From NCBI GenBank assembly GCA_022818135.1, contig JAFMSR010000010.1, positions 30,132,746 to 30,196,745 on the forward strand: DNA of 64,000 nucleotides. Reading direction: 5' to 3'. Of the stretch, positions 12,046-24,400 are shown piece after piece. Positions within the stretch are counted from its first letter, which is position 1. The number at the start of each line of letters is the position of its first letter. The DNA is from Saxidomus purpurata. Its lineage: Eukaryota; Mollusca; Bivalvia; Venerida; Veneridae. Below the pieces are notes generated by a model. That model was not told where the DNA came from, ran no database searches, and was given only the letters and a program-made list of their open reading frames with translations. Made by a program: the position numbers and the translations under genes.

Positions 12046-12556
12046 AATAAGAGCTGTCCCTAGTAAGTGACAAATGCCCCCGAAAGAGGTATCTCACAGT
12101 CTGTGTCCTCTCCATGTGCTCAACAATTGTGCCTCCTTCCATGCATGACAGAGTGCCATGTATACTGGACTCCATTACTTTTAAACTCTAAGTGTGACCT
12201 TGACCTTTGAGGTAGGAACATGGGTCTTGCACACGACACGTTGTCTTGATGTGCTGACCATTTGTGCCAAGTTATTTCAAAATCCTTCAATGCATGACAA
12301 AGTCACAATCCGTACACAAATGTGTGCATATAAACAGCATTCCATTACCTTTAAACCCTAAGTGTGACCTTGACCTTGAAGGTAGGACTGGAGTCTTGCA
12401 TGCGACATGTCGTCTTGATCTACTGAACATTTGTGCCAAGTTATTTTAAAATCCCTCGATGCATGACAAAGTTACACCCCGCACACGGAAAAATGCAAGG
12501 ACAGACACACAGACGGACAGTGCTATTTCGATATGCCCACGTTTCGGGGGCATAAA
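12046..12556 (+). mobile_element. Short copy of the AGAGCTGTCCC/GGGGGCAT element in the copy A 3' flank
   Basis: Absent at the matching site after B and D (ATGTCATAAGAAAAMAGAGACTC). It separates the stop codon from the conserved ATTAAA. Copy C carries the left part of the same insertion. Confidence 0.75.
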
Positions 12557-12652
12557 AAAGAGACTCTGTGTAATACTATTTAATCCATTTATATAAATCA
12601 CGTTAAACTGAAATTCAACAAAACCTGCACAAAATGCATTTAAACAGAAAGA

Positions 12653-12658
12653 ATTAAA
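12653..12658 (+). terminator. Candidate polyadenylation signal, copy A
   Basis: ATTAAA in a block conserved with B and D. It lies 727 bp after the stop. Removing the inserted element at 12046-12556 leaves about 216 bp, close to the distance in B and D. Confidence 0.45.
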
Positions 12659-12999
12659 TGTTTGAAACTTCATACTGGCAAAAAACTTTCAGATTCAGGA
12701 TGTGATTTATGTTCTTAAAAGATATTTTTTGTCCATTTGCCTTCTGTGTGACTTCCAAACTTATTGGTCTCATTTGTTTGTTCTGCACTTTGTGACTTAT
12801 TTATTTATTTATCCTTTTGTATGTGATGGTCTTGACTTGTTGCTCTTTGCAAAAGAATATATCTTTATGTAGTTAATATGTGCATTGTCTGCTGTATGTT
12901 CTCGTAGTTAATGTTAGAGTTTGTTCGTTTTTTTTGGCAAAGGTTATTTTTCTTATTCTACATTTTCTTTCAACCATACACAATGGCATCAACAGCTAT

Positions 13000-15000
13000 C
13001 AGATCTAGTTAAATTTTTATTAAAATGCAAAAGTTGTCAAGTTTTATTTTTGGGATGGTTGTCAAAAGATGGTAAGGGAACAAATCAAAGAAAAAAATAA
13101 AGGTTGGCCTCTGTTAAAAAAAAGGCAACTCCACGAAAGAAATAGTAAAGTGGAGAAACACAGATATCTGCCACAAAACCAAAAAGTGTGTTCACAGAAA
13201 GCAATGAGTACCACATAAAACTTACATGCCACAAAAGTGTTCAATTTCTGCTTCACTGCGTATTTGACAAATGCTCCGCGTCTGACCTTCTGTCCTCCAT
13301 GGAAACAAGAAAAACGCAGCACTTTTCCACCAAAGCAGGTTTCAATGGCCCTTTTCTATTTTGCTATGAACAAAATGTCAGAAAAATTTTAAAATAACAA
13401 GCAAATTCAGTGTATATCCATGCCAAACAAGAAGTAGTGAAAAGTACAACTGGAAAGTGTATTGGTCTGTCTGTTTCACGAAAAAAATCAGTACTATTAA
13501 TTTCAGAAAACAAATTTTCCTAAGTTTCTAAATAGAATATAAGTGCTACACACCTAAAAGAAAAACAGCAAGTGTATGGAGTGGATATTAAAAAGAGTGA
13601 TCATTAATCAATTATTCACAATTGATCACTCCTATCTAAAGGTAATGAGCACAAACCAAATATTTGACACCAGCCCGCCTGAGCCCGCCTGAGCCCGCCC
13701 AACATACAACACAGCCGTTTTCCTTGAAAAACCTGCTTATAAAAATGTACTACACAGGTAAACATTGGAGCACTGTATAGAACAGTGTATTGCGTGCGCA
13801 CATATTGGCTGCTGTTAAAATGCTATGTGTAATATTGTTCTTCGTGTTTGTCTGTTTTGGTGTTTGTTTTGATTAGTTCGTGCATTTTTCTGACAAAATT
13901 TTACTGAAAGGAACCAAAAAGACTATAGAATATTCTTGTGTAGAAAAATGTTTCCAAACGTAACTGAATTTAAAATAGTTGTCACTGTTTACTTAGACCT
14001 AAAGTTTTCCTTATTTGGTCAATGCTTATTCTCGATTTGGCAATAACACTCACAGAAAAAAGATGATAAATTTTAAATTGTAACTTTCAAATTTAGGTGA
14101 ATATACAAGTGAAGAAAAAAGATGAAATAAGTAAAATAAAGGTACTCTGAGTTGACGTGAATATACAGAGTTGTATGAAACAAGTATGTTCTTATAGTTG
14201 ACATGCGATACACCAAATGTGCGTAAATACAACACTGTATGGAGTTAAAGCTCGTATGTTTAGTCGCATTCAACAGACTTGCAATTCGTACACATTGTCA
14301 GTTTTGCTACATACTAGGAAAAACTGGCAGATAGTTTATGTATTTAATAGTATCAGAACTGTATTTATCAGACTTTAAGCATGTTACAAACTGCATTTTG
14401 TAGAATAATTTATATCATGTCATGATTAAATGCAGATACATTATCCGAATTGGATTTGTTAGGCTGCGTTTACACTGCTGTAGCAGATTTTAATTTTAAT
14501 GCTTTTAGAAGCTGAGTATTTTTTAAAATATGCTAACAATATCTTTTTAGTGCACTACTCATGATGATCTGTGCATGCACTGGGCGAAAGAATCGATTTT
14601 TATCTAAGTGGTAAAAAAGTAAAATAGTTTTTATTCTAAAGACCTTAAAACAAGTCTTTATGCATGCATCAACACATTTAGCTATAACACTTATTGATTG
14701 CTGGTAAGTACTTGACAAAACCAAAGAGTCCAAAAGTAAGACATTCTGACATGTTCCTTTCCATACAGTTTCATTAACCAAACTGCAGTCATATGACGTT
14801 CAGTATGCATTAACCACTTCTAGTTTGAAATAAACATCAGCACATGTTAACAGGTTTAATTTTCAATATCTGATCTAAAATCACTTTTTGTACACACAAA
14901 CCACTTCCAGTTTGAAATTAACATCACCCCAGGAAACATCTGAAGACTTTTAAGAATTTACTTTTTATGAGTACACATATACCTGTTACGTCACTGTCAC
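13000..15000. other. Intergenic DNA after copy A, no gene supported
   Basis: AT-rich. Only short ORFs without recognisable domains. A segment with CCACTTCYAGTTTGAAATWA is present twice in tandem at about 14810-14930. Confidence 0.5.
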
Positions 15001-15024
15001 TTTACAGTACATGCAAGGTGTGTT

Positions 15025-15818
15025 TTCCAATTGTCACCCGGTGTCTGCGTCAAAAATAAACTCCAGGTGACCAGTCACAGTAATGTGGTCTCTCTAAAAC
15101 AGTTATGGTCACCTAAATGGTCCCCATGACCACTTATGATGCACCGAAATATGCGGTCGCGGTGATTCATGGTGGCCAGTCACGGTGATACGCAGTGACC
15201 AACACGACTAAAATAAAGTAATTGACAACTATTGAAGTACAAAATGTAGAATATAACAATTTCTAGAAAATACTTTCTAATTTTTATCCACGGTAAACGG
15301 TAGTTGTTTGGTTCTTTCATCATTAAAAAAATTTTTTTTTATTTTTTTGACTGAACTTAAAATATCTATATCTATCTATAAAAGTCGCAGGTGTCATGAG
15401 ATCAAAGAATGTGGCCTCCATTGTCCCGTTTGAGACACCAACAATAGATTTATAATTTTTGATTATTATATCATTAGTTTGGAATAGATAATGTAGATTG
15501 TGTTATAAATTGTTTTTTTCTCTGGGGTTGTTTTATTAAATCCTTCAGTATGTAAGGTTGTTGATGGCGGCATCGTAATTAAAACGTTTTAAGCGTTGGG
15601 AAGTTTCCAAAAACATCAAAATACAAATATATTTATATTTTTTCATTGATAACTAAATGTTAATCAGTAAAAAATATAGCAAAAATTCAAGTCGCAAACC
15701 GAAGGTGGACACAGCATAACACCTAATTAGGGTGACGGGTGATTCTAGGTTATATTTGGATGACCAAATTCGCGTGGCCACGATGGCTGGACATCGCGGT
15801 GATGGGTGACAATTGGAA
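15025..15818. mobile_element. Inverted-repeat element with ends TTCCAATTGTCACCC
   Basis: The left end TTCCAATTGTCACCC is matched exactly by GGGTGACAATTGGAA on the right. The interior has repeated GGTGACCAGTCACRGTRAT themes. No transposase and no clear target duplication. Confidence 0.65.
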
Positions 15819-16034
15819 CAGTTTCTGTCAAGGCAGCATGTGACTGCTAGAAATATACTGCCAGACATGTAACAGTATAAATCACTGTTACACTGCAGAA
15901 GGTGTGGTATCGATCTAAATCAAACTGTACAGTATAGAACGGTTTTTTCTTACTGTTTGCATGCACACCATCTTGTGTATTATTAATAATTAAGAACCCA
16001 ATAATTTTTTTCGGCATAATAAAATAAATTTCAC

Positions 16035-16152
16035 ACAGCTTTGAGTGTAACAGTAAAAATGTCAACATTTGGCAAACACTGTTACCCTCGGCTTTGCCTC
16101 TCGTAACAGCATTTTCCTCATGTTGACACTGTACTGTTACACTCAAAGCTGT
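16035..16152. mobile_element. Hairpin element (about 120 bp)
   Basis: ACAGCTTTGAGTGTAACAGT and ACTGTTACACTCAAAGCTGT are perfect inverse copies around a short middle. MITE-like. Confidence 0.75.
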
Positions 16153-16569
16153 ATGATATTTATATGCTATCACAATATATCAGAGTGGCAGTACATATAG
16201 TATATGTAAAGTTTTATTAAATTTATACCATTTTTTCTGGCTAGACACATCAGTAGAGTACATTGTATATCTATTATAGAGAATTTGGTCACCCTACTCA
16301 ATATCTATTTATGGTGGGCTGAGAGCATTTCAAAGAGTTTATCTGGATATAAATTACTTGAATAATACTTTCAATAGATGTCACATTCTATTTTCATATG
16401 TTCAAACCAATTTTGCATTTATATTTATATATAATACTAATATCAAGTCTTAATGAAGGGCAGCACTAACTCAGTTTAGAGAAAGAGAAATTTTTCCAAC
16501 ATAGAAACCCAGGAACTGTTGGTCACTAGCGCTCCCTCCTTTGGGTTTCTATATTGTATAAATTTCTCT

Positions 16570-17900
16570 ATTTACTTAGTCATCAAAGACAATCAAACTA
16601 AGAAATATGAGTGAGAATAAACAGGATACATTTGATGTTTGTTTCACCTTTTCTGTAAAATTGCTTTTTACATAATTCTCTCTTTTACATGAAGAACATT
16701 GCACTCATATAGCCTAGAAGAGTTTTTTCATTCTAGGAATTGTCATACAAGCTGTTATGAATTTGGAAGATAAACTGTCTCATTTAGCTAAATTTGGCAA
16801 CTGAATATTTTCACTGAATTTTTTATGAATTATACATGACAGTAACATATTTATGCCTTACAATGTATTTTTGTAGCCATGTCATGGTTTTCCCAGGGGA
16901 GAACATAAATCAAAGATTGAATTTGTGTAGCTGAACAATAGAAGCACCATGGACTTGATAAGTTTAAAAGCTGTAAAACATAAGTAAATTATTTGTCTTG
17001 TTTGACATACAGTCTTATTCACAGCTGAAGTGCTTACAAGTAGATCATAAGGGTTTACAAATAAGCTCTTGAAACTTACCCACTTCAAAGTTGTCATGAC
17101 AACACAAACAATCAACTGGAATATGGTAATGTCACATGTATGAACCAACAGTCAATTTTGTGCAGCAGAAATTTCATGAATATGGTAATTAATTTTCATC
17201 ATTTTAATTTTTAAACAAGTTGCATGTAGTGCTGCAAATTACCAATGACTTATCGTAAAAGTTAGTGTTTATTTAGTCAAATTTTAACAATTAAGAAACC
17301 CCGGTTGCTTGCGGCAAATTTTATCAATTCAGAAACCCAAGGAAGCAAGCGGTGGTGAGCGATTAATTAATTAATTGATTTTAGTAGTTAGTTTTAATAA
17401 AATAGAAAGACGTTTATTTGAAAATCTGAGTGATTCGATTGGTGGGCAAATGGGGTCAAACACTAAATGATTTAAAAGATCAGTAAGTACAACAACCAAA
17501 AGGGGTCAGTTTGATCATCATAATATTATAGGCACAACCCTTGTGGAGTTAATGACTATATATTGTTAAATTTCAGAAGTCAATAATGGTTTATTGGCCT
17601 TAGTTTGTAGTCATAACCAACCTCAAAATCAAGGGCCATAAACTTGTCCTTCGGAGAGGACACAACGTCCAACCATTGACAGAAATCATTTATTAGTCTA
17701 GTCTCTAAGACTTTGACCAACTTATCATGACCTACCTCCCTAGTAACTTTGAAGGTCTAAAAATCAACAACAAGAAATAAAACATGTGACAACTAAACAA
17801 AGATTCCTTATAGGTCTGCCATTAAAGCTCAGCACAATCACACAAAAACTTTCTTCATTTACTGAATAATGTATAATAGAAAGGCATGCATCAAATTTTA
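16570..17900 (+). other. Duplicated intergenic block between A and B
   Basis: Matches 45290-46500 along most of its length (for example CAACTGGAATATGGTAATG and GGTCTGCCATTAAAGCTCAG), as expected from duplication of a gene plus flank. No gene supported. Confidence 0.6.
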
Positions 17901-17935
17901 TACCTTTTGGTAGCAACGATAAAAACATGTAAAAC

Positions 17936-18757
17936 TAGAACTATCACTGAAGGTGATGAATACCCCCTGAACATCCCACTGACACAGTATTTAAAATTAT
18001 GTAGTATTTGATGCTTTAATTATTGGACCTGCACATCTGTGAAATATAATTAAATTTTGACCAGCAGGTTTGGAGATTAAAAGCACACAAGATTTTACTA
18101 TCTCAAGCCCCTGTGACCTTTGATCTAGTGACTCGAAACATGGACCATGCACAACTAGTTATTGTACTTATCACTTCTATGAAGTATCATTAAATTCTGA
18201 CCAGGGGTTTTGAAGATTTAGCGTCCACAAGATTTTACCATCTCGAGTCCCTGTGACCTTGACCTTTGACCTAGAGATCCGAAACCTGGACCATACACAA
18301 CTAGGCATTGTACTTATCACTTGTGTGAAGTATCATTCAATTCTGACCAGGGGTTTTGGAGATTTAGCGTCCACAAGATTTTACCATCCGGAGCCCCTGT
18401 GACCTTGACCTTTGACCTAGAGACCCGAAACCTGGACTATGCACAACTAGGCATTGTACTTATCACTTCTGTGAAGTATCATCAAATTCTGACCAGGGGT
18501 TTTGGAGATTTAGCGTCCACAAGATTTTACTATCCCGAGCCCCTGTGACCTTGACCTTTGACCTAGAGACTCGAAACATGGACCATGCACAACTAAGCAT
18601 TGTACTTATCACTTGTGTGAAGTATCATTAAATTCTGACCAGGGGTATTTGAGATCTAGTGTCCACAAGATTCCGTCTACAGACGGACAGACGGACGGAC
18701 AGACAAGCTGAATCCAGTATACCCCCCCTAACACTTTGTGTTCGGGGGGTATAATGA
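17936..18757 (+). mobile_element. Tandem-core element with ATACCCCC ends
   Basis: Starts AACTATCACTGAAGGTGATG...ATACCCCC and ends TACCCCCC...CGGGGGGTAT. The core is four to five units of about 145 bp with GTGACCTTGACCTTTGACCT and CCACAAGATTTTAC. It ends in a GACGGACGGAC tract. Confidence 0.75.
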
Positions 18758-18949
18758 TCACTACATAATATATTACTTCTACTGAATGTTTGGTTTAAGT
18801 TGATGATAGGCATCATCATGATCATCATCATGTATTTCAATGCAATAAAACATTTAAGGATTTCTGACACAAACATAGGCTAACATACAACTTCTCTACA
18901 TGAAGTTAAGCTGTGGAGAGCTATAATACATGGTCAACAATTTCATCCG

Positions 18950-19680
18950 AGAAGGGATCAATTTTGACCTGTGGGTCATGATTTTAACATTTTTTATTCA
19001 TAGTGGTTCACTGCACAATGCTACATGCCAAAAATCTAAGCTCTGGGCCTTGTGGTATTAGACAAGAAGATTTTTTAAGGTTTCCCTATATATATATTAT
19101 AAGCCTATGTTGAATCAAGTGACAAGGCGAAGTCAGAATTGATCCGGGGGTCATGATTTGAACACTCTTTATAGAGGTCAACCAGACAATATGCTACAGC
19201 TATAGGCCTTGTGGTTTCAGAGAAGAAGATTTTTAAAGATTTCCTACAGAAATCTAAGTAAAGTCAAGTGACTCCTGGGCAGGGTCAACTCTGACCAGGA
19301 CATCATGATTTGAAAAATCTTGGTACAGGTTCACTAGGAAATGCTACCTGCTAAATATCTAAGCTCTAGGCCTTGTGGTTTCATAGAAGAAGATATTAAT
19401 TTTAAAAGTGTTTCCTATTTGTTGCCATAGCAACCACAGTTCTGCATGAAATGGAATTCTCTGAACACCTTTGATAGCGCTTCATGCAAGGAACATCTGT
19501 TCCAATTTCCATCAATATTGGCCCAGTGGTTTCAGTAGAAATGTCAGAAAAAGGAAATGGTTGACATTAATTACGTATGATGGATGCTGGACAGTAAGTG
19601 TTCCTTATGGATGCTGGATGGTGAGTGGTCCTAATGCCTTAACCTGGCACTTTGTGCCAAGTGATCGAGTTAGCTCATAA
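18950..19680 (+). repeat. Relic of GAGGGCCAAGATGG-type element in the copy B 5' flank
   Basis: Units with AAGCTCTRGGCCTTGTGGT and a tail ending GAGTTAGCTCATAAGCAATT. The same relic, with its left end intact, lies before copy D (46714-47300), so the insertion predates the B/D split. Confidence 0.6.
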
Positions 19681-19909
19681 GCAATTCAAATGGATACATA
19701 GACCTGAAACAATTGAAAATATGTTTGGCCTTTCGTGATAGCAGTAATAGACCTTTCTCATGACCCATGACTTGTACTATAAAGGAAGTATAATTTTAGA
19801 GTTTGTAGAATTTAGAAGCATTTGTCTTTTATGAAAGGTTTGAAATGTTGTCTGAATTAGAAAAGTTCATGTAAAATTAACTAAACAATAATTGTGATAG
19901 AAAATATTG

Positions 19910-19920
19910 TAAATAAAAAG
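19910..19920 (+). promoter_or_regulatory. TATA-like box upstream of copy B
   Basis: TAAATAAAAAG in the same conserved flank, followed by AACAGTTTGTAAG (possible donor at 20195) and TTATAG (possible acceptor ending 20681) before the exon 1 leader. Confidence 0.35.
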
Positions 19921-20716
19921 AGGGAAATAATTATATTATATAATTCAGGTAGTGCTGCTTAAAATAAGTTATAAAGTAATTTGTTTTTATTATGCGAGTA
20001 TTTCTTACTTTATTATTATAGTTAATTATTATTTATCAAAATTTATAAATCTTAAAGCAGTTCTCTGTGTGTTTAAATTGTATTTGTTGTTTCATATTAA
20101 CCTCAAATTCAATTTCTAATTTTAAACTGTAAGAAATAGAACTTTGTTCAACATGTCTGTTGTAAATGAAGAAGCTTTCTTTACGTAACAGTTTGTAAGA
20201 AACTATCCATTCTAGTGGTTAAGTGCCATGCCTGTCTGTTCAAGTAGAAAAAGTAAGAATTACTGGTAATTTATGAATGGACATGGACCATTCAAGAAAA
20301 TTCTCCTTTTTTGGTATTATGAATTGGTGATTTTTTTGGCAACAATTTCAGAAATAATGATTTTGGACTACAACAGTTCCATTTAAACTTTTTCATATGA
20401 CAAAACAATGAATAAAAAAGGTGTAAAACTATTCAAGCCAATGCAAACTGTAAGACAATATAACAAATACACCCCCTTGTATTGTTTTAACCAGATTTAT
20501 TGTTCTAGTAGGAAGTTAGTATCAAGCAATAACAGGTTATTGTGAATTATGACAGGCTAACACATTTGCAACTATGCATTCAATCAAACACATATTCATA
20601 TTGATAAATATCTATTACATTCAATCAAATACATATTCATAATTATATCAAAACTGAAAATAATACAATGAATCCTTATAGATAAAGGAAGTGTCAGAAT
20701 TTAAACAAGTGAAAAA

Positions 20717-21499
20717 ATGGGATGCTCTAGGTCAAAGGTGTCACCAAATGCAACTGGTCCTAAAAATGCAAAAGACACAACATCTGGTAACAAAGGAAGA
20801 CCGAACAGTGGAAAAGACACAACATCTGGTAACAAAGGAAGACCAAACAGTGGAAAAGACACAACATCTGGTGACAGAGAAAGACCAAACAGTGCAAAAG
20901 GCACAGCATCTGGTGACAGAGAGGGACCAAACAGTGGAAAAGACACAGCATCTAGTGACAGAGAAAGACCAAACAGTGCAAAAGGCACAGCATCTGGTGA
21001 CAGAGAAAGACCAAACAGTGCAAAAGACACAGCATCTGGTGACAGAGAAAGACCAAACAGTGCAAAAGGCACAGCATCTGGTTACAGAGAAAGACCAAAC
21101 AGTGCAAAAGACACAGCATCTGGTGACAGAGAAAGACCAAACTGTGCAAAAGACACAGCATCTGGTGACCGAGAAAGACCAAACAGTGCAAAAGACACCG
21201 CATCTGGTGACAGAGAAAGACCAAACTGTGCAAAAGGCACAGCATCTGGTGACAGAGAAAGACCAAACTGTGCAAAAGACACCGTATCTGGTGACAGTGA
21301 AAGGCAAAACAGTGCAAAAGGCACAGCATCTGGTGACAGAGAAAGGCAAAACAGTGCAAAAGGCACAGCATCTGGTGACAGAGAAAGGCAAAACAGTGCA
21401 AAAGGCACAGCATCTGGTGACAGAGAAAGGCAAAACAGCGGAAAAACTGTTAAGGATCATGTTAACCAATATGAAAAAATAGATGAACATGCTAGAAAG
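20717..21499 (+). CDS. Copy B exon 1 with expanded in-frame repeat
   Basis: 261 codons: an 18-residue head, 16 x 14 repeat residues and a 19-residue tail, ending at donor GTAAGA. The start context AAAAAATGG and the leader GATAAAGGAAGTGTC are shared with copy D. An upstream in-frame start is not needed, because Met-Gly-Cys is the conserved start. Confidence 0.82.
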
Positions 21500-24400
21500 G
21501 TAAGAACAATTTCTTTGTGAGTAATTGATTATAAGAAGATGCATTTTTGAGAAAAACTATGCATAACATTTGTTGCAAATTTGGCTTGGTTTTAAGCCAA
21601 TTGTATTAGCTACGATATTTGCATGACCAGTTGAAGATACAGTAAGTTAAGGTTATAGGTCTATATTACAGGCATTAGCAAATTTATTGTGAGGGAGCGT
21701 CAGCAAACCAAAGCAATAAGTTACTTATTCCTGTAATATAGACCGGCTCAGTTTGTTCCATCTGTAGACAATGTTATTTCGTGTCGATATGTACAATGTA
21801 CAGAGATTTAGGAGCTTAGCTCTGTGATGTCACAGTCTCACTTATTGGAACACGAGGGCCAAGATGGCCACATATTGCTCACCTGGCTACCATTGGCCAC
21901 TGTTGCCAAACTTCACCACTTGTTGTTTCAGCAGCTGTTTGGGACACAGTCACATGAAGTTTGGACCCCGAAAAATAATTTTTATAAAACACCCCGGACC
22001 GACTATCAAGCATATATACTACAAGTTATGCAACAGCAAAAACCAACTTACCAGCTTCCCCTTGTTTATTGCTTGAAATTCACGATAAATCCAAACAACC
22101 TCGTATATTCACTAGTGTCCATCAATAAGGCATTGATTATGCTCTAGAACCATGCTAGTGTCCATATTTTTAGTCCACACATTCAATCAGAATTTTGTCA
22201 TAATGTCACAAAATACACGAGTCTAAAACATTTTGGCCAGCGATTTTATGGCGTTAGAGTTAACTCCCGTGCTTGTTCCGCGCTACATAGATTCGCTGTA
22301 TTGGGTTTTCCGGTACCAGTACCGGCACTGTAAAAATAGTAGACGAATAACGAATCCGACTTTATTTGAAATTTTAGGCGCGCTTTTGACTCACAGTATA
22401 CAAAAGATATTTGCCATAAAGCTTTTAGAAGGCATACTTCGTCGAATTTTATAGTTGCAGACCTTTGAAAATGTAGAGCGCTTGATATTGTATAACTTGG
22501 AAAGACGTTTACGAAATTCTTCTTATTGTCAGTTTCATTTACATGTTTCGTACCAAAACATTCGTACCAATATTTGTTCGACTGTACATGTATAAAGTGT
22601 TTGTTCATTAATTACTATTGTTTCTGATTCATTTAAGTCATGGGAATTAATTATGTAACACTACACAACTATCTTTGTGCAATTTATAAGACACGTATAA
22701 TTTGGCAGAGTGCTTATGGATCTAGATTCTCAGCTTCTGCACATCCGGGTACTGATAAATTATTTACATTCGGGAAAGGCGATCATCCCGATCTACTATC
22801 AATCTAGTCTGTCATAATGTTCAAAACACATAGTAATAAAAAGGTGATGCTCTACTGAAGTTGGGTTGTAAAAATAAGATTAGTTGAGTTTCAAATAATT
22901 CTGTTTCTGTATAATATGTCGTTACTTCGCAATACTGGTATAAAACTAACTTGGGAGAGTGTATGGTCACTTAGTAGTGATGTTTGAGGACGGTTTTAAA
23001 ACCCTCAACTGTCTCGCGCATGAAACCTTCACTTAGATTACTGTTCCAATCCTGCACTGCCTTAATATAAATCAATGAATTTCAAATAAAAGTATTTATA
23101 CTGATCAGTTGTTGATGTTTTTACTGAATAACATTCACTGTGATCTACCTTAAGTTGTTAACTATATAATATATTTGATGTCAGACTATATTTGTTTTGG
23201 TTTGGCCTATTCTGTCTTGTTTTTAATTCGATTAGTCGATTGCCGGCACCATACCTCGAATAGATTGCCTTGAACAATTAATACTAACCTGGAGTTCTTC
23301 CGAGGCAGCTGTAGACTGTCAAGTTTCAGGGTTTCCAGCATCCTGGATACACAGCCATCGTCTCTTGATCTGTGGACCTTCTTGATGAATCTTGCTGCAT
23401 GGCGTTGGATTGTTTTCAACTAATTTTACGTCTTTTACTAAAAATGGGTCCCAGATAACCGTGCCATAAATATCCAACGTTAGAACGGATACGTGATATA
23501 TAAGATTTTACGTTTTAGTCGATTACAGTGCCGTTTTTGAAATTGCGATTAAAAAATTTCCAAGAGTTGAATTCGATTTCTATGCCAACGTTGTTGATGT
23601 GGGTTGTCCACGTTAAAACTTGGAAAATGGTGAGTCCCAAGATACGGGCTTGTATTAACTTGTTGAAAGATGGCCTTAGGTCTAATTCATAGAAAAAAAA
23701 TAAGTTTGACGTAAACTTAAGATATAGCATTTTTAGCATTAAAGTTCATTCCCCCGAATGTAGCCCAGTGTTCAAGTTGTTTCAAGTCGTGCTGAAGAGC
23801 TAAATGGCCCTGACATGTTTTAATATGTATAAAAAGTATACAGTCATCAGCGAATAATGTCAGTAGACTTTACACAATCAGGTAAATCATGAATGTGACA
23901 AAGAAACATTAGGGGGCCAAATGAGGGCGTACCCCTGACTCTACTTTAACACTGGTGGAATGTTCAACTTCAGCTAATACATTCATGACTGCTATCCTGT
24001 CAAAAAAGATGACAAATAGTCTAGGCATGGTCCAAGATTTCCATAATTTTTCAAGTTTTTTAACAATTTATCATGTAAATACAATGACTGAAATAATATG
24101 CTTAGTAAAATAGTAACATGAGGTTTGGACAAAACATCTTTTTAAGAAACACCCTGGACCTACTATCAAGCATATATATATACTTGATAGTAAGTCACGG
24201 GTGTTTCTTAAAAATGAATTTTTCCAAACCTCATGTGACTGTGGTTAGAACTATCAAATCTGTATGTGCATATTTATGGGAAATTGTTGAAATAATCATG
24301 ATACTGCATCTGGCAATTTATTTCTTCTGGGGTAGTTGACAACAGCATTATTTAAATATATAAGTCGTCAGTTTGTTCATGTGAACAGAAAATGTTTAAG

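Noticed and set aside
20701..21544. Long open frames on both strands over the exon 1 repeat (up to 267 codons)
   Set aside because: They come from the 42-bp periodicity, which keeps several frames free of stops. Only the frame starting MGCSRSK has the conserved start, tail and splice site.
22233..22454. 73-codon ORF present in both arms of the 4.4-kb inverted repeat
   Set aside because: Its duplication is explained by the arms themselves. No known domain or other coding evidence.
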